Shown: one piece after another, positions 25,826 to 39,043 of the stretch | Numbering within the stretch: the first letter of the stretch is position 1 | How the letters are laid out: every line of letters starts with the position of its first letter | Origin: DATKBT01 sp035546295 | Lineage (GTDB): Bacteria > Acidobacteriota > Thermoanaerobaculia > Multivoradales > Multivoraceae | Reading direction: 5' to 3' | Length of the DNA stretch: 64,000 nt | NCBI GenBank assembly: GCA_035546295.1 | Contig: DATKBT010000030.1 | Span: 62,001 to 126,000 of the forward strand | Notes under the pieces: generated by a model | Databases searched by the model: none | What the model was told of the DNA's origin: nothing | Seen by the model: the letters and a program-made list of their open reading frames with translations, nothing else | Made by a program: the position numbers and the translations under genes

Positions 25826-26842
25826 TCAGGGGGAATCCTGCTTCAGCACCGCGCTCTCGAGATCCGGGAACACCTTGCCGACCTTGCGCAGCAGGTACTC
25901 GCCGTAGGTCCCCTCGAACAGGTGCGGGCTGGCGCGATCCCAGCGCTCGGCCGCGTCGGCCGCGGCCTCCCCTCGGGCGAGGCCTCCCGGGATCGGTTCG
26001 ATCTCGGCGTTCCAACCGGGGTCGAAGAAGAACGGGTAGGAGAGCCGGGAGCGGCCGCTGGTGTTGAGCACACGGTGCGGAGTCGACCGGTAGCGGCCGC
26101 CGGTCATGCGATCGAGCATGTCGCCCAGGTTGCAGACGAAGGAGCCCTCGATCGGCGGCGCGTCGATCCACCTTCCGCCGGCCTTCACCTGCAGGCCGCC
26201 CGCTCTGTCCTGGAGCAGGATGGTGAGCAGACCGTAGTCGGTGTGCTCGCCGACGCTCCACAGCTCGGCGGTCTGCTCTCGAGTCAGCGGCGGGTAGTGG
26301 AAGATGCGAAACAGAACGAGCGGATCGCGCGTGAGCCGCGCGCTGAAGTGCTGGCGCGGCAGGCGGAGGGAGAGCGCGATCCCCTCCATCAGCCGGTGCC
26401 CGAGCGCGGTGAGCGCGTCGAGGTAGGCGAGCACGGTCTCGCCGAAGCCCTCGAGCTCGGGAAAGAGATTGCGGCCGTGGAGCGGGGTTCCGGCGCGCAC
26501 CTCCGGATGCTCGGGCCCCAGCTCGGCGCCGAAGTAGAGACCCTCCTTCTGGTCCGGCTTGCCCGAGGTCAGCTCGGAGCCGACCGGGAAGTACCCGCGC
26601 CAGGCGCGCCCGCCGCGTTCCATGCAAATCGCCATCTTGGTCTCGTGATCGAGTCCGAAGAAGGCGCGGGAGAGACGATCGAGCCTCTCGACGAGCTGGG
26701 GGTCGATGCCGTGCCCGACGACGTAGAAGAACCCGGCAGCGCGGCACGCCTCGCCGATCGCGTCGGCGGCCGGGGCGGGGTTGGCTCCGGCCTCGACGAG
26801 CGGTCCGATGTCGATGACGGGGAGCTTCGAGAGGTCGTGCAT
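25826..26842 (-). CDS. 2-oxoglutarate/Fe(II)-dependent oxygenase, isopenicillin N synthase family
   Basis: A 338-residue oxygenase. The iron ligands are His200 and Asp202 (GEHTDYGLLTILL) and His256 (STPHRVLN). Arg265/Ser267 (GRSRLSYPFFF) would bind 2-oxoglutarate. The N-terminal LPVIDIGPL and GFFYVVGHGI are standard for the family, which includes plant-type hydroxylases, ethylene-forming enzymes and antibiotic enzymes. The substrate cannot be predicted; no biosynthetic cluster surrounds it. ATG 26842 was chosen; the spacer to the divergent permease gene holds a strong hairpin. Confidence 0.9.
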   Translation of the reverse strand: MHDLSKLPVIDIGPLVEAGANPAPAADAIGEACRAAGFFYVVGHGIDPQLVERLDRLSRAFFGLDHETKMAICMERGGRAWRGYFPVGSELTSGKPDQKEGLYFGAELGPEHPEVRAGTPLHGRNLFPELEGFGETVLAYLDALTALGHRLMEGIALSLRLPRQHFSARLTRDPLVLFRIFHYPPLTREQTAELWSVGEHTDYGLLTILLQDRAGGLQVKAGGRWIDAPPIEGSFVCNLGDMLDRMTGGRYRSTPHRVLNTSGRSRLSYPFFFDPGWNAEIEPIPGGLARGEAAADAAERWDRASPHLFEGTYGEYLLRKVGKVFPDLESAVLKQDSP

Positions 26843-26879
26843 TCGCGGCGTCCGGTCTCGCTTGTGACGCTACCAGGCG

Positions 26880-26908
26880 CGTCGGCCCGCGGCGAAGCCG
26901 CGGCCGAC
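26880..26908. promoter_or_regulatory. strong hairpin in a divergent promoter region
   Basis: CGTCGGCCCGCGGC at 26880-26893 pairs with GCCGCGGCCGACG at 26896-26908 around a tiny loop, with one bulged C. It lies between the divergent oxygenase and permease starts, 38 bases from the oxygenase ATG. It could be an operator, an attenuator or a remnant; no protein is linked to it. Confidence 0.4.
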
Positions 26909-27083
26909 GAAGGGAGCGAGCTAGGCCCATGCGCCGAGCGGGAGCCGCATCGCCGCGATGCCCTCGCTGCAATCCCATCGCCGCGAGCCGTTCCCACGAC
27001 CCGCGGGCTCGTCGTCTCGTCTCGTTAACGATCGCGGGGCTCGGACGTCTTCTCTGGTGGCACCACCGCCGAGGAGGCCCTCG

Positions 27084-29567
<2,484 letters not shown>

Positions 29568-29717
29568 AGACTGTGGCCCGCGGTCGGGCCCGATCGTCGT
29601 AGGATCGGGGATTCCACCGGTCAGGGAGTGGTCCGATCGTGCCGTTCCGGCGTACGGACGGATGGGTCGTGTCGCTCTCCCCGTGCGGTGATCAGACCGG
29701 CGAGGAGGTGCCGATCG

Positions 29718-30725
29718 ATGGCCATCGACCTGCGGCAGCGGAGCCTGCTGACCCTCGAAGACTTCACTCGTGCCGAGATCCAGCACCTGCTCGATCTCTC
29801 TGCCGAGTTGAAGTGCGAGCGACGAGCGGGTCGAGAGCTACGCCGCCTGGTCGGACGGGCCATCGCGCTGATCTTCGAGAAGACATCGACGCGCACGCGT
29901 TGCGCTTTCGAGCTGGCGGCTTTCCAGCAGGGCGCCCACGCCACGCTGCTGGGGCCGAGCGGCACTCAGATCGGCCACAAGGAATCACTCGAGGACACCG
30001 CGCGATTCCTTGGCCGGCTCTACGACGGCATCGAGTACCGGGGTTTCGCCCAGGCCTCGCTCCAGGTCTTCGCCGAGCACGCCGGAGTGCCGGTCTGGAA
30101 CGGCCTGACCGACGACTACCACCCGACCCAGGTGCTGGCGGATCTGCTGACCATGGGCGAGCACGCCGGGGCGCCGCTCTCCGGCCTCTCCTTGTGCTAC
30201 CTCGGCGACGCCCGCTTCAACATGGGCAACTCGTTGGCGGTGGGCGGCACCAAGATGGGCATGGACATGCGGATCGCGGCACCGAGGTCCTACTGGCCGA
30301 AGCCAGAGCTCGTCGAGCGCTGCCGCGGCTACGCGCAAGAGTCGGGGGGCAGCCTCCACCTCAGCGAGTCGGTGGCGGAGGCGGTCGCCGGTGTCGACTA
30401 TCTGGTGACCGACGTCTGGGTCTCGATGGGTGAGCCCGAGGAGGTGTGGGCCGAGCGCATCGAGGCGCTCCACCCCTACCAGATCAACCGTGAGACGCTG
30501 CGCCTCAGCGGCCGCGACGACGTCAAGGTCCTGCACTGCCTGCCGGCGTTTCACGATCGCGAGACCGCGGTCGGCGAAGCGATCTACCAGCGCTTCGGTC
30601 TGGACGCGATGGAGGTGACCGACGAGGTGTTCGAATCGGAGGCCTGCATCGCCTTCGACGCCGCCGAGAACCGGCTGCACACCGCCAAGGCCGTGCTGGT
30701 CGCCACCCTGGGAGGCGAGCCGTGA
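29718..30725 (+). CDS. argF: ornithine carbamoyltransferase
   Basis: A 335-residue cytosolic enzyme that joins carbamoyl phosphate and ornithine to citrulline in arginine synthesis or breakdown. The carbamoyl-phosphate loop is EKTSTRTRCAFE (Ser57-Thr-Arg-Thr-Arg61), with DDYHPTQVLADLLTM, the ornithine-binding DVWVSMGEP and the HCLPAFHD motif at about residues 271-278. A GAGGAGGT ribosome binding site at 29702-29709 precedes ATG 29718. No other arginine gene is next to it, so catabolic or anabolic use cannot be judged from context. Confidence 0.95.
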   Translation: MAIDLRQRSLLTLEDFTRAEIQHLLDLSAELKCERRAGRELRRLVGRAIALIFEKTSTRTRCAFELAAFQQGAHATLLGPSGTQIGHKESLEDTARFLGRLYDGIEYRGFAQASLQVFAEHAGVPVWNGLTDDYHPTQVLADLLTMGEHAGAPLSGLSLCYLGDARFNMGNSLAVGGTKMGMDMRIAAPRSYWPKPELVERCRGYAQESGGSLHLSESVAEAVAGVDYLVTDVWVSMGEPEEVWAERIEALHPYQINRETLRLSGRDDVKVLHCLPAFHDRETAVGEAIYQRFGLDAMEVTDEVFESEACIAFDAAENRLHTAKAVLVATLGGEP

Positions 30726-30861
30726 CCATGTCGGCGGACCCGCAGGTCGGCTGGGCTAGGCTCCTCGCCCCGGCGAGCTCGCAGGCTCGCTCGCCGGCCC
30801 ATCCCCACCGAAGAGCCATTCGCCCGTCCGAAGTCTCGGACTGGCTCCTGGCCGCAGCACC

Positions 30862-32481
30862 GTGACATCCGATCCCGGCCGTTCTCCGTTCCCGCCCCCC
30901 GAGGGGGAGTCGAAGCTCGCGATCCTGGCCGAGATCGCGCGGATTGCGACCGAGACCCTGGAGTTGCGGCCGATGCTCCAGCGCGTGACCGACGCCCTGG
31001 TCGAGCGCTTGGGTTGGGAGCTGGTCGCGCTCGTCCGATTGGAGCGGGAGCGGGAGCGTTTCGTGTGCGAGGCGTTCACCGCCACGGTGCCCACCACCGT
31101 CGGGCCGGGGTTCAGCCGGGAGTTCGGGAGCGGCGTCGTCGGCCGGGTGGCCGAGACCGGCGAGGCACTGGTGATCGACGACGCGAGCGAGTTCCCGGGC
31201 TTCATCGAGGTCTTCCCCAACACCCGTTCGGAGCTCTGCGCACCGATCCGCCACCGCGGCGAGGTGGTGGGGGTGATCAACTTGGAGAGCCCGCGGCTGG
31301 CGGCGTTCCGTGGCCAGCTCCCGCTGGTCGAGGCGATCGCGGGTCAGATCTCGGGCGCGATCGCCAGCGCGCGCCTGTACGAGGCGACGCGCCAGCGTGC
31401 CCTGCACTTCGAGGTCCTCTCCGAGGTCTCGCGCGCGGCGCTGGCGGCGGGCGCCGAAGAGAGCGGCGCCGGCCTGCTGGCGACTCTCGAGGCGATCGCG
31501 ACCTACGTCCAGCAGCGGTTCGACTTCCTGCTGGTGGTCATCGTGGTGATCGACGAGACCGGCCAGGAGTGGGCCCACCGCGCCTTCGTCACGCGGGACC
31601 CCGTGACGCTGAGCGAGCCGGAGCAGTGGCCGGTGTCGATCGGGGTCGTCGGCCGGGCGGTGCGGCTCGGCGCCTCTCAGCTCGTCCTCGACGTCACCGC
31701 CGACCCGGACTACGTGGCGATGAGCTCCCAGGTGACCTCGGAGTTCATCGCCCCGATCCGCTCCGGCGACCGGGTGATCGGCGCCTTCTCGATCGAGAAC
31801 GACGACGCCGCGGTCTTCTCCCCCGAGAACCTGCGGCTGCTCGAGCTGGTCGCCGACCAGGTCGCCGGAGCGATCGAGCTGTCGCTGCTCAACCAGCGGC
31901 TCTCGGAGATCAAGCACGAGCTCGAAGCCGCCAACGACGAGCTCCAGCAGGCCAACCGCTCGCTCGAGCGGCTGTCGCACCTCGATCCGCTCACCGGCGT
32001 CGCCAACCGTCGCCGCTTCGAGCACGCGCTCGAGCTCGAGTGGCAGCGGCTGGCGAGGAGCGGTAAGCGTCTGTCGCTGGTGATCGCCGATGTCGACCAC
32101 TTCAAGGCCTACAACGACGCGCGCGGCCACATCGCGGGCGACCGATGCCTCCAGCGGGTGGCGGGGGTGCTCCAGGAGGCGGCTCAGCGCGCCAGCGACC
32201 TGGTGGCGCGGTACGGAGGGGAGGAGTTCGCGGTCGTGCTGGCGGGCAGCGACGGCGAGGCCGCCATGCACGTCGCCGAGCAGGTGCGCGCCGGCCTCGA
32301 GGCCCTGGCGATCGCCCATCCGACGTCGCCGGTGGCTCCCCACGTCACGATCTCGCTCGGGGTCGCCAGCGCCGAGGCGACTTTCGACCGCTCACCGGCA
32401 GAGCTGGTGGCCGCCGCGGACCGTGCGCTCTACCGGGCGAAGCACGGAGGACGCAACTGCGTCGTCCTGGCGAAGTCCTAG
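30862..32481 (+). CDS. dual-GAF GGDEF diguanylate cyclase
   Basis: A 539-residue soluble protein. Two GAF domains lie at about residues 20-170 (GVVGRVAETGEALVIDDAS, ELCAPIRHRGEVVGVINLES) and 190-350 (EFIAPIRSGDRVIGAFSIEN). A coiled-coil linker (IKHELEAANDELQQANRSLE) follows, then a cyclase domain with LDPLTGVANRRRFEHAL and ARYGGEEFAVVLAG. The active site is GGEEF, a functional variant. RASD sits five residues before it, a proper inhibitory RxxD site, so cyclic di-GMP should feed back on the enzyme, unlike the other cyclase at 15680. GTG 30862 is the start. Confidence 0.92.
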   Translation: MTSDPGRSPFPPPEGESKLAILAEIARIATETLELRPMLQRVTDALVERLGWELVALVRLERERERFVCEAFTATVPTTVGPGFSREFGSGVVGRVAETGEALVIDDASEFPGFIEVFPNTRSELCAPIRHRGEVVGVINLESPRLAAFRGQLPLVEAIAGQISGAIASARLYEATRQRALHFEVLSEVSRAALAAGAEESGAGLLATLEAIATYVQQRFDFLLVVIVVIDETGQEWAHRAFVTRDPVTLSEPEQWPVSIGVVGRAVRLGASQLVLDVTADPDYVAMSSQVTSEFIAPIRSGDRVIGAFSIENDDAAVFSPENLRLLELVADQVAGAIELSLLNQRLSEIKHELEAANDELQQANRSLERLSHLDPLTGVANRRRFEHALELEWQRLARSGKRLSLVIADVDHFKAYNDARGHIAGDRCLQRVAGVLQEAAQRASDLVARYGGEEFAVVLAGSDGEAAMHVAEQVRAGLEALAIAHPTSPVAPHVTISLGVASAEATFDRSPAELVAAADRALYRAKHGGRNCVVLAKS

Positions 32482-32497
32482 TCCCCTTGCGCCGACC

Positions 32498-33043
32498 TCA
32501 CTTCAGGCGAAAGACCAGGTGCGTCATGTCGTGGGCCCCGCCGTCGGGGTCCGCGCCGTAGCCGCCGAGCTGATGGCTCTCGAAGCCGAGGTCGGTGAGT
32601 GTGGCCACCGCGTCGGCCTCGATGTCGCTGATCAGCATCGTGTTGACGTGGCGCAGCCCGTTCGCGCGCGCGATGTCGATCAGGTGGTTGACCAGAGTGC
32701 TGCCGAGCCCCACCGCCCGAAACTCCGGATCGATCAGCCACTTGATGCGCCCGACCAGCCGCAGCGGACCATGCTCTCGGCGGTGCAGCGAGGCGTCGGC
32801 GACCACGCTCGAGCCGCTCCAAGCCAGCAGCGGGAACACCCTGCCGTAGTCGATGTTGGAGCCCCAGCTCTCGATCACGCTGCGCGACTCGATGCGGTCC
32901 CAGGCGAAGCGGCGCAGTTCCTCGGGCAGCCGGAGGAAGAACGCATGGAGTGCGGAGACGTCCCCCTGCTCGAAGGGACGGATGGTCACGACGCGGCCGT
33001 CGCGGAGCGCGGCCTGCTGCGGATACCGGAACGGATTGCTCAT
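32498..33043 (-). CDS. GNAT family N-acetyltransferase
   Basis: A 181-residue acetyltransferase. The fold runs from VVTIRPFEQGDVSALHAFFL through RIKWLIDPEFRAVGLGSTLV, whose VGLG lies in the acetyl-CoA pyrophosphate loop, to ATLTDLGFESHQLGGYGADP. The GNAT domain resembles those attached to acyl-CoA synthetases of the protein-acetylating (Pat) type, but here it is free-standing and has no cyclic-nucleotide domain. The substrate may be a protein lysine or small amine; unresolved. Convergent with the preceding cyclase gene, 16 bases apart. Confidence 0.82.
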   Translation of the reverse strand: MSNPFRYPQQAALRDGRVVTIRPFEQGDVSALHAFFLRLPEELRRFAWDRIESRSVIESWGSNIDYGRVFPLLAWSGSSVVADASLHRREHGPLRLVGRIKWLIDPEFRAVGLGSTLVNHLIDIARANGLRHVNTMLISDIEADAVATLTDLGFESHQLGGYGADPDGGAHDMTHLVFRLK

Positions 33044-33392
33044 CGGGCTCCTTTCCGTGGACGGAACGTCCGACGGTGCAGGAGGCGCGTCGGATTGTCA
33101 AGGATCGCTGGGATTCCGTCCGGGAATCCGGGTTCCGGTTCTACCGCGTTGCCCGGCGACGCGCCGGCGGCGCTCGAAGCCGGAACGACATCGGCCAGCC
33201 TCTGGAGTGCTGGGTAGCACACGTTCGAGGCCAGCAATTCCCGCCCACCTGCGGGCGGAGTGGAAGCCCGGCGCCACTGCGACGAGGCGATGGTTGGAGC
33301 GCGGAGATCCGCGTGCCCCCCGAGCAGGCTCAGGGAGCACTGGGATGCGCGTCGGCTCGGACACCGAGCGAGCTCGGTGGCCGAGCCTCTGG
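33044..33392. other. spacer with small inverted repeats
   Basis: No gene is supported in these 349 bases. Two hairpins stand out: GGATTCC/GGAATCC at 33111-33129, and CCGCCC/GGGCGG at 33242-33259. They resemble short repetitive-extragenic-type hairpins but do not match the large structured repeat. The rest looks like ordinary GC-rich spacer. Confidence 0.5.
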
Positions 33393-35831
<2,439 letters not shown>

Positions 35832-35981
35832 GGGGGGCTCCGGCCAGGGGTGGTGTCGGTTTCGGGTGCGCGGGAGCGACGCGCTCGCTCCGGGCGCAGC
35901 GCGGCGCGAATCGCAGCCCGCGGCTCCTTCGGATACGCAGCGGGCCGGGCCGGGTTTTCTCCCGCAGCCGGCGGGCGCCGC

Positions 35982-36914
35982 TCACGGCAAAGGAGCGTGC
36001 TCGTGGACGACGGCGAGCCGGCGGCCGGTCGTATCGAACGCCAGGCGCGTGATGCCGACGATGCCGTGGCCCGCGAGGTCGAGCGTCACTGACCAATCGT
36101 GGTCGACACCCGATCGCAGGCGCAGCAGCCGGCTGCCGCGAGCGGTCCAGAGCGAGCCGTCGGGAGAGATCGCGAAGTCCTCGTGCGGCGGCTGCAGCCT
36201 GGCGATCTCGCGGCGGGGCCGATCCTGGCTCGCCAGGTCGATGCCGATCAGCCGCCAGTCCTCCTCCGACCGCTTGTGCACGAAGACCATCTCGGCGGTC
36301 CCCGGCAATCGGTGGAGCGAGCGGCCCGGATCGTGCTCGAGCACCTCGCCCGCGCCCGGGCCGATCGTCGCGAGGCGCAGGGTGGGCGGCTCACCCAGCA
36401 CGAAGAGGAGCACGCGTTCGTTGTCGACCCAGGCGTGATACCCGACCGGGTTGACGTCGGGCAGCAGCAGCCTCGGCTGGGCCGCGCCGCCGGAAGAGCC
36501 CGCGGAAGCACTCGCGTCGAGCGGAAAGCTCCAGAGCTGTTGATCCTGATCGCCGTAGTCGCGCACCACCGAGATCGTGTTCCGGCCCGGGATCGGCGTC
36601 GGCGAGTACTGGCTCTGCGGGGTCGAGATCAACGGTCGGGCTCGGCGGGTTTCGGGGTCCCAGCGCACGATGTCGGTGCCGCCGTCGTCACCGGCCGCCG
36701 TGTAGAGCAGCGATCCGTCGAGCAGGAACGCCGGCTGGTTGTCGTAGCGCTCGCGCGCGGTGACACGGATCACCGAGCGCACCGCCGTCGCCTGGCCGGG
36801 CTCGAGCTCCACGAGCGAGATGTCGGTTGCGGGCGCCTGCGCGCTCGCGGGCGCGGCGAGCAGCAGCAGGGCGACGAGGGCGCCGAGCGCCGGTGTCCGT
36901 GACGTTGACGACAT
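35982..36914 (-). CDS. exported PD40-type beta-propeller protein
   Basis: A 310-residue protein with a standard signal peptide (ALGALVALLLLAAPASAQA) and propeller blades such as NQPAFLLDGSLLYTAAGDDG, YSPTPIPGRNTISVVRDYGD and DFAISPDGSLWTARG. It resembles TolB-like proteins that make protein contacts in the periplasm, and no catalytic residues stand out. It lies 150 bases upstream of the start of the permease at 33393-35831, on the same strand, so the two may be co-transcribed. Start MSSTSR at 36914. Confidence 0.75.
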   Translation of the reverse strand: MSSTSRTPALGALVALLLLAAPASAQAPATDISLVELEPGQATAVRSVIRVTARERYDNQPAFLLDGSLLYTAAGDDGGTDIVRWDPETRRARPLISTPQSQYSPTPIPGRNTISVVRDYGDQDQQLWSFPLDASASAGSSGGAAQPRLLLPDVNPVGYHAWVDNERVLLFVLGEPPTLRLATIGPGAGEVLEHDPGRSLHRLPGTAEMVFVHKRSEEDWRLIGIDLASQDRPRREIARLQPPHEDFAISPDGSLWTARGSRLLRLRSGVDHDWSVTLDLAGHGIVGITRLAFDTTGRRLAVVHEHAPLP

Positions 36915-36949
36915 GGCGTGATCGTAGCGGACGCTGCGAGCGATCCGGC

Positions 36950-36996
36950 GGCGTCTCCACGACGTCTTCCACGACGTCTTCCACGACGTGGTCCAC
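36950..36996. repeat. 12-bp tandem repeat, about 4 units
   Basis: Perfect 12-mers gacgtcttccac at 36961-36972 and 36973-36984, a third variant (gacgtggtccac) to 36996, and a partial unit from 36950. The array lies upstream of the beta-propeller gene and past the end of the aminotransferase gene. Confidence 0.85.
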
Positions 36997-37054
36997 TACG
37001 CGGTCCGCGCGGCGCTTGTGCCCATCCGGCGCACCTGCGAACGCCGGTCCCGAC

Positions 37055-38200
37055 TCAGCCGGCGAGCAGCAGCCGGCTCAACGTCTCGAGGGCCGAAGCG
37101 AAGGCGTCGGGGCGCAGACCACCGAAGGAGATCCGGACGTGCCGCGACGCGCCGAACAGCACTCCGGGCACCAGTGCGAGGTCCCCCTCCTCGAGGAGCC
37201 GATGGCAGAGACTGGCCGTATCGGCCACGCCGGCGACGCGCGGAAACGCCACCGTGCCGCCGCGCGGACGCGCCCACTCGAGCACCGAAGAGGCGTCGAT
37301 CAGCTCACCGAGCGCGCGGAGGTTCGGCGCGAGCAGCTCGGCCGCCCGGCGTGTCAGCGTGGCGAGCCGCCCGAGCGCCACGGTCGAGAGGGCATCGGTC
37401 GGCATGGGCGCGACGGCGTCGATGACGCCGCGCGCGCGTCGCATCGCGGCCACAATCTCTGGATCGGCGATCGCCCAACCACAGCGCAGCCCGGAGAGGC
37501 CGTAGGACTTGGTCAGGCTCGAGGTCGCCACGAACCGCCCGCCGCGCGAGGCGACGGTCAGCGCGCCGAGAGCTGGCGTGGCGGCGGGATCGGCGAACAC
37601 GCCGGGGAAGGTCGAGCTGTCGAGGTAGACCTCGTCGACCACCACCCAGAGGTCGCGGCGCTCGGCCAGATCGGCGATCGCGGTGAGCGCCTCGCTCGAA
37701 GCGAGCGTTCCCGTCGGGTTGTGGGGGTTGGTGATCGCGAGCACCCGTGTGGCCGGGCCGAGCGCCGCTTCGATGCGCTCGGGATCGAGTGACCAGCCCT
37801 CTTCGAATCGCCGCTCGAATCGCCGCACCCGCGCCCCGAGCAGGCGCGCGGCGCCCAGGATCGGGTCGTAGCCCGGCGTCTCGAAGAGCATCTCGTCGCC
37901 GGGACGCAGCAGCGCCGCAAGCGCGATGAAGTTCGCGCCGGAGGCGCCGGCCGCGGCCGCGATCCGCTCGCTCGTGGTGGCGTAGTGCTCGGCAAGCGCC
38001 TCGAGCAGCTGCGGGTGCCCCCCGGTGTTCCTCCCATGCAACACCAGCGTCGAGGCCGCTTCCTCGAGCTCCTCGAGCTCGACGTGCAGGAGGTTGCTGC
38101 CCGCCAGGTCCCAGCGTGCCGGGGGCCGGGACTGCGCCCACTCCATGTAGGGCGCCCAGTGGGTGCGCGCGGGATCATGCTCCCGGATCGAGGGCTCCAT
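37055..38200 (-). CDS. PLP-dependent class I/II aminotransferase
   Basis: A fold-type I aminotransferase of about 381 residues. Visible parts are the cofactor-ring region ASGANFIALAALLRPGD, the NPHNPTG motif, the phosphate-side DEVYLD, and the Schiff-base lysine in SSLTKSYGLSGLRCGW. Arginine in ASRHVRISFGGL should bind the substrate carboxylate. Aspartate- and alanine-type aminotransferases and related decarboxylases share these motifs, so the exact amino acid is open. ATG 38200 was chosen; an in-frame ATG at 38224 is eight codons earlier. Stands alone. Confidence 0.88.
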   Translation of the reverse strand: MEPSIREHDPARTHWAPYMEWAQSRPPARWDLAGSNLLHVELEELEEAASTLVLHGRNTGGHPQLLEALAEHYATTSERIAAAAGASGANFIALAALLRPGDEMLFETPGYDPILGAARLLGARVRRFERRFEEGWSLDPERIEAALGPATRVLAITNPHNPTGTLASSEALTAIADLAERRDLWVVVDEVYLDSSTFPGVFADPAATPALGALTVASRGGRFVATSSLTKSYGLSGLRCGWAIADPEIVAAMRRARGVIDAVAPMPTDALSTVALGRLATLTRRAAELLAPNLRALGELIDASSVLEWARPRGGTVAFPRVAGVADTASLCHRLLEEGDLALVPGVLFGASRHVRISFGGLRPDAFASALETLSRLLLAG

Positions 38201-38459
38201 CGTCGGCGAGTCTACGCGCGCCATGGGATCCGGATCGCCGCTCGCCGGCGAGCCTCGACGCGGCCAGAAACCGGTCGATCACGACCGCCTGCCGGAAGGG
38301 CGGCCGCTCGCCTTCGTTAGAATCGATGCCGGATCGGATCAGCGCTCGTCAGCTCGCAGCGCGCATGGTGTTCGCGAGCCCGCGCGAGCACGGGTGCAAG
38401 CCCCCGAGAACCGGGAGCCGCGGATAGCGGATCGGTCGGATCGAAGGAGGGTGGGAAGC

Positions 38460-38798
38460 ATGAAGATCACCCAGCGCCGCGACGGGGAGACCCTGGTCTT
38501 CCAGCTCGACGGCAAGATGGCGGTCGGGGCCGGCGAGGAGCGGGCGCGCGAGGCGATCAAGGCCGCGCTGGCCGCCGGCGAGACGCGGATCCTGCTCGAC
38601 ATGGAGCACGTGACGATGCTCGACTCCGAGGGCGTCGGGGATCTGCTGGCCTCGCATACCTCGGCCAAGCGCAGCGGCGCGAAGATGGCGATGGTCCATC
38701 TCTCGCCCAGGGTCGGTCGGGTGCTCCAGGTGACCAACCTGATCGGGGTGCTCGACGTCTACGACGACTCCGAGGAGGCCCTGCGCGCGCTCGACTGA
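38460..38798 (+). CDS. STAS-domain anti-sigma factor antagonist
   Basis: A 112-residue protein, essentially one STAS domain: LVFQLDGKMAVGAGEERA, then ILLDMEHVTMLDSEGVGDL with Ser56 in the phosphorylation-site position, and LSPRVGRVLQVTNLIGVLDV. In partner-switching systems such a protein releases a sigma factor when unphosphorylated and is inactivated by a kinase. No kinase, phosphatase or sigma gene is adjacent. AAGGAGG at 38444-38450 is an excellent ribosome binding site, 9 bases before ATG 38460. Confidence 0.92.
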   Translation: MKITQRRDGETLVFQLDGKMAVGAGEERAREAIKAALAAGETRILLDMEHVTMLDSEGVGDLLASHTSAKRSGAKMAMVHLSPRVGRVLQVTNLIGVLDVYDDSEEALRALD

Positions 38799-39043
38799 GC
38801 TGGTGGGCGGACGCAGGACCGGAATGGTGGACGCGATTCCGGCCGAGCTGAGCTCTCCCAGCTCCTACCCGAGCCGAGCGGCGCGCCAAGCGCACGAGCC
38901 GAAGCGGGGCAAAGGTGTGAGGGGCGCCGTGCCTGCGAGGCGAGTCCGGCGCCGGCGGCGCGTTGCCGGTGAGCAGCGAAGAACCGCCGGGCCTGCGGAG
39001 CGCGACCCTGGATGGGCCCTGCCGGCTGTTTCCACGGAGGGTG

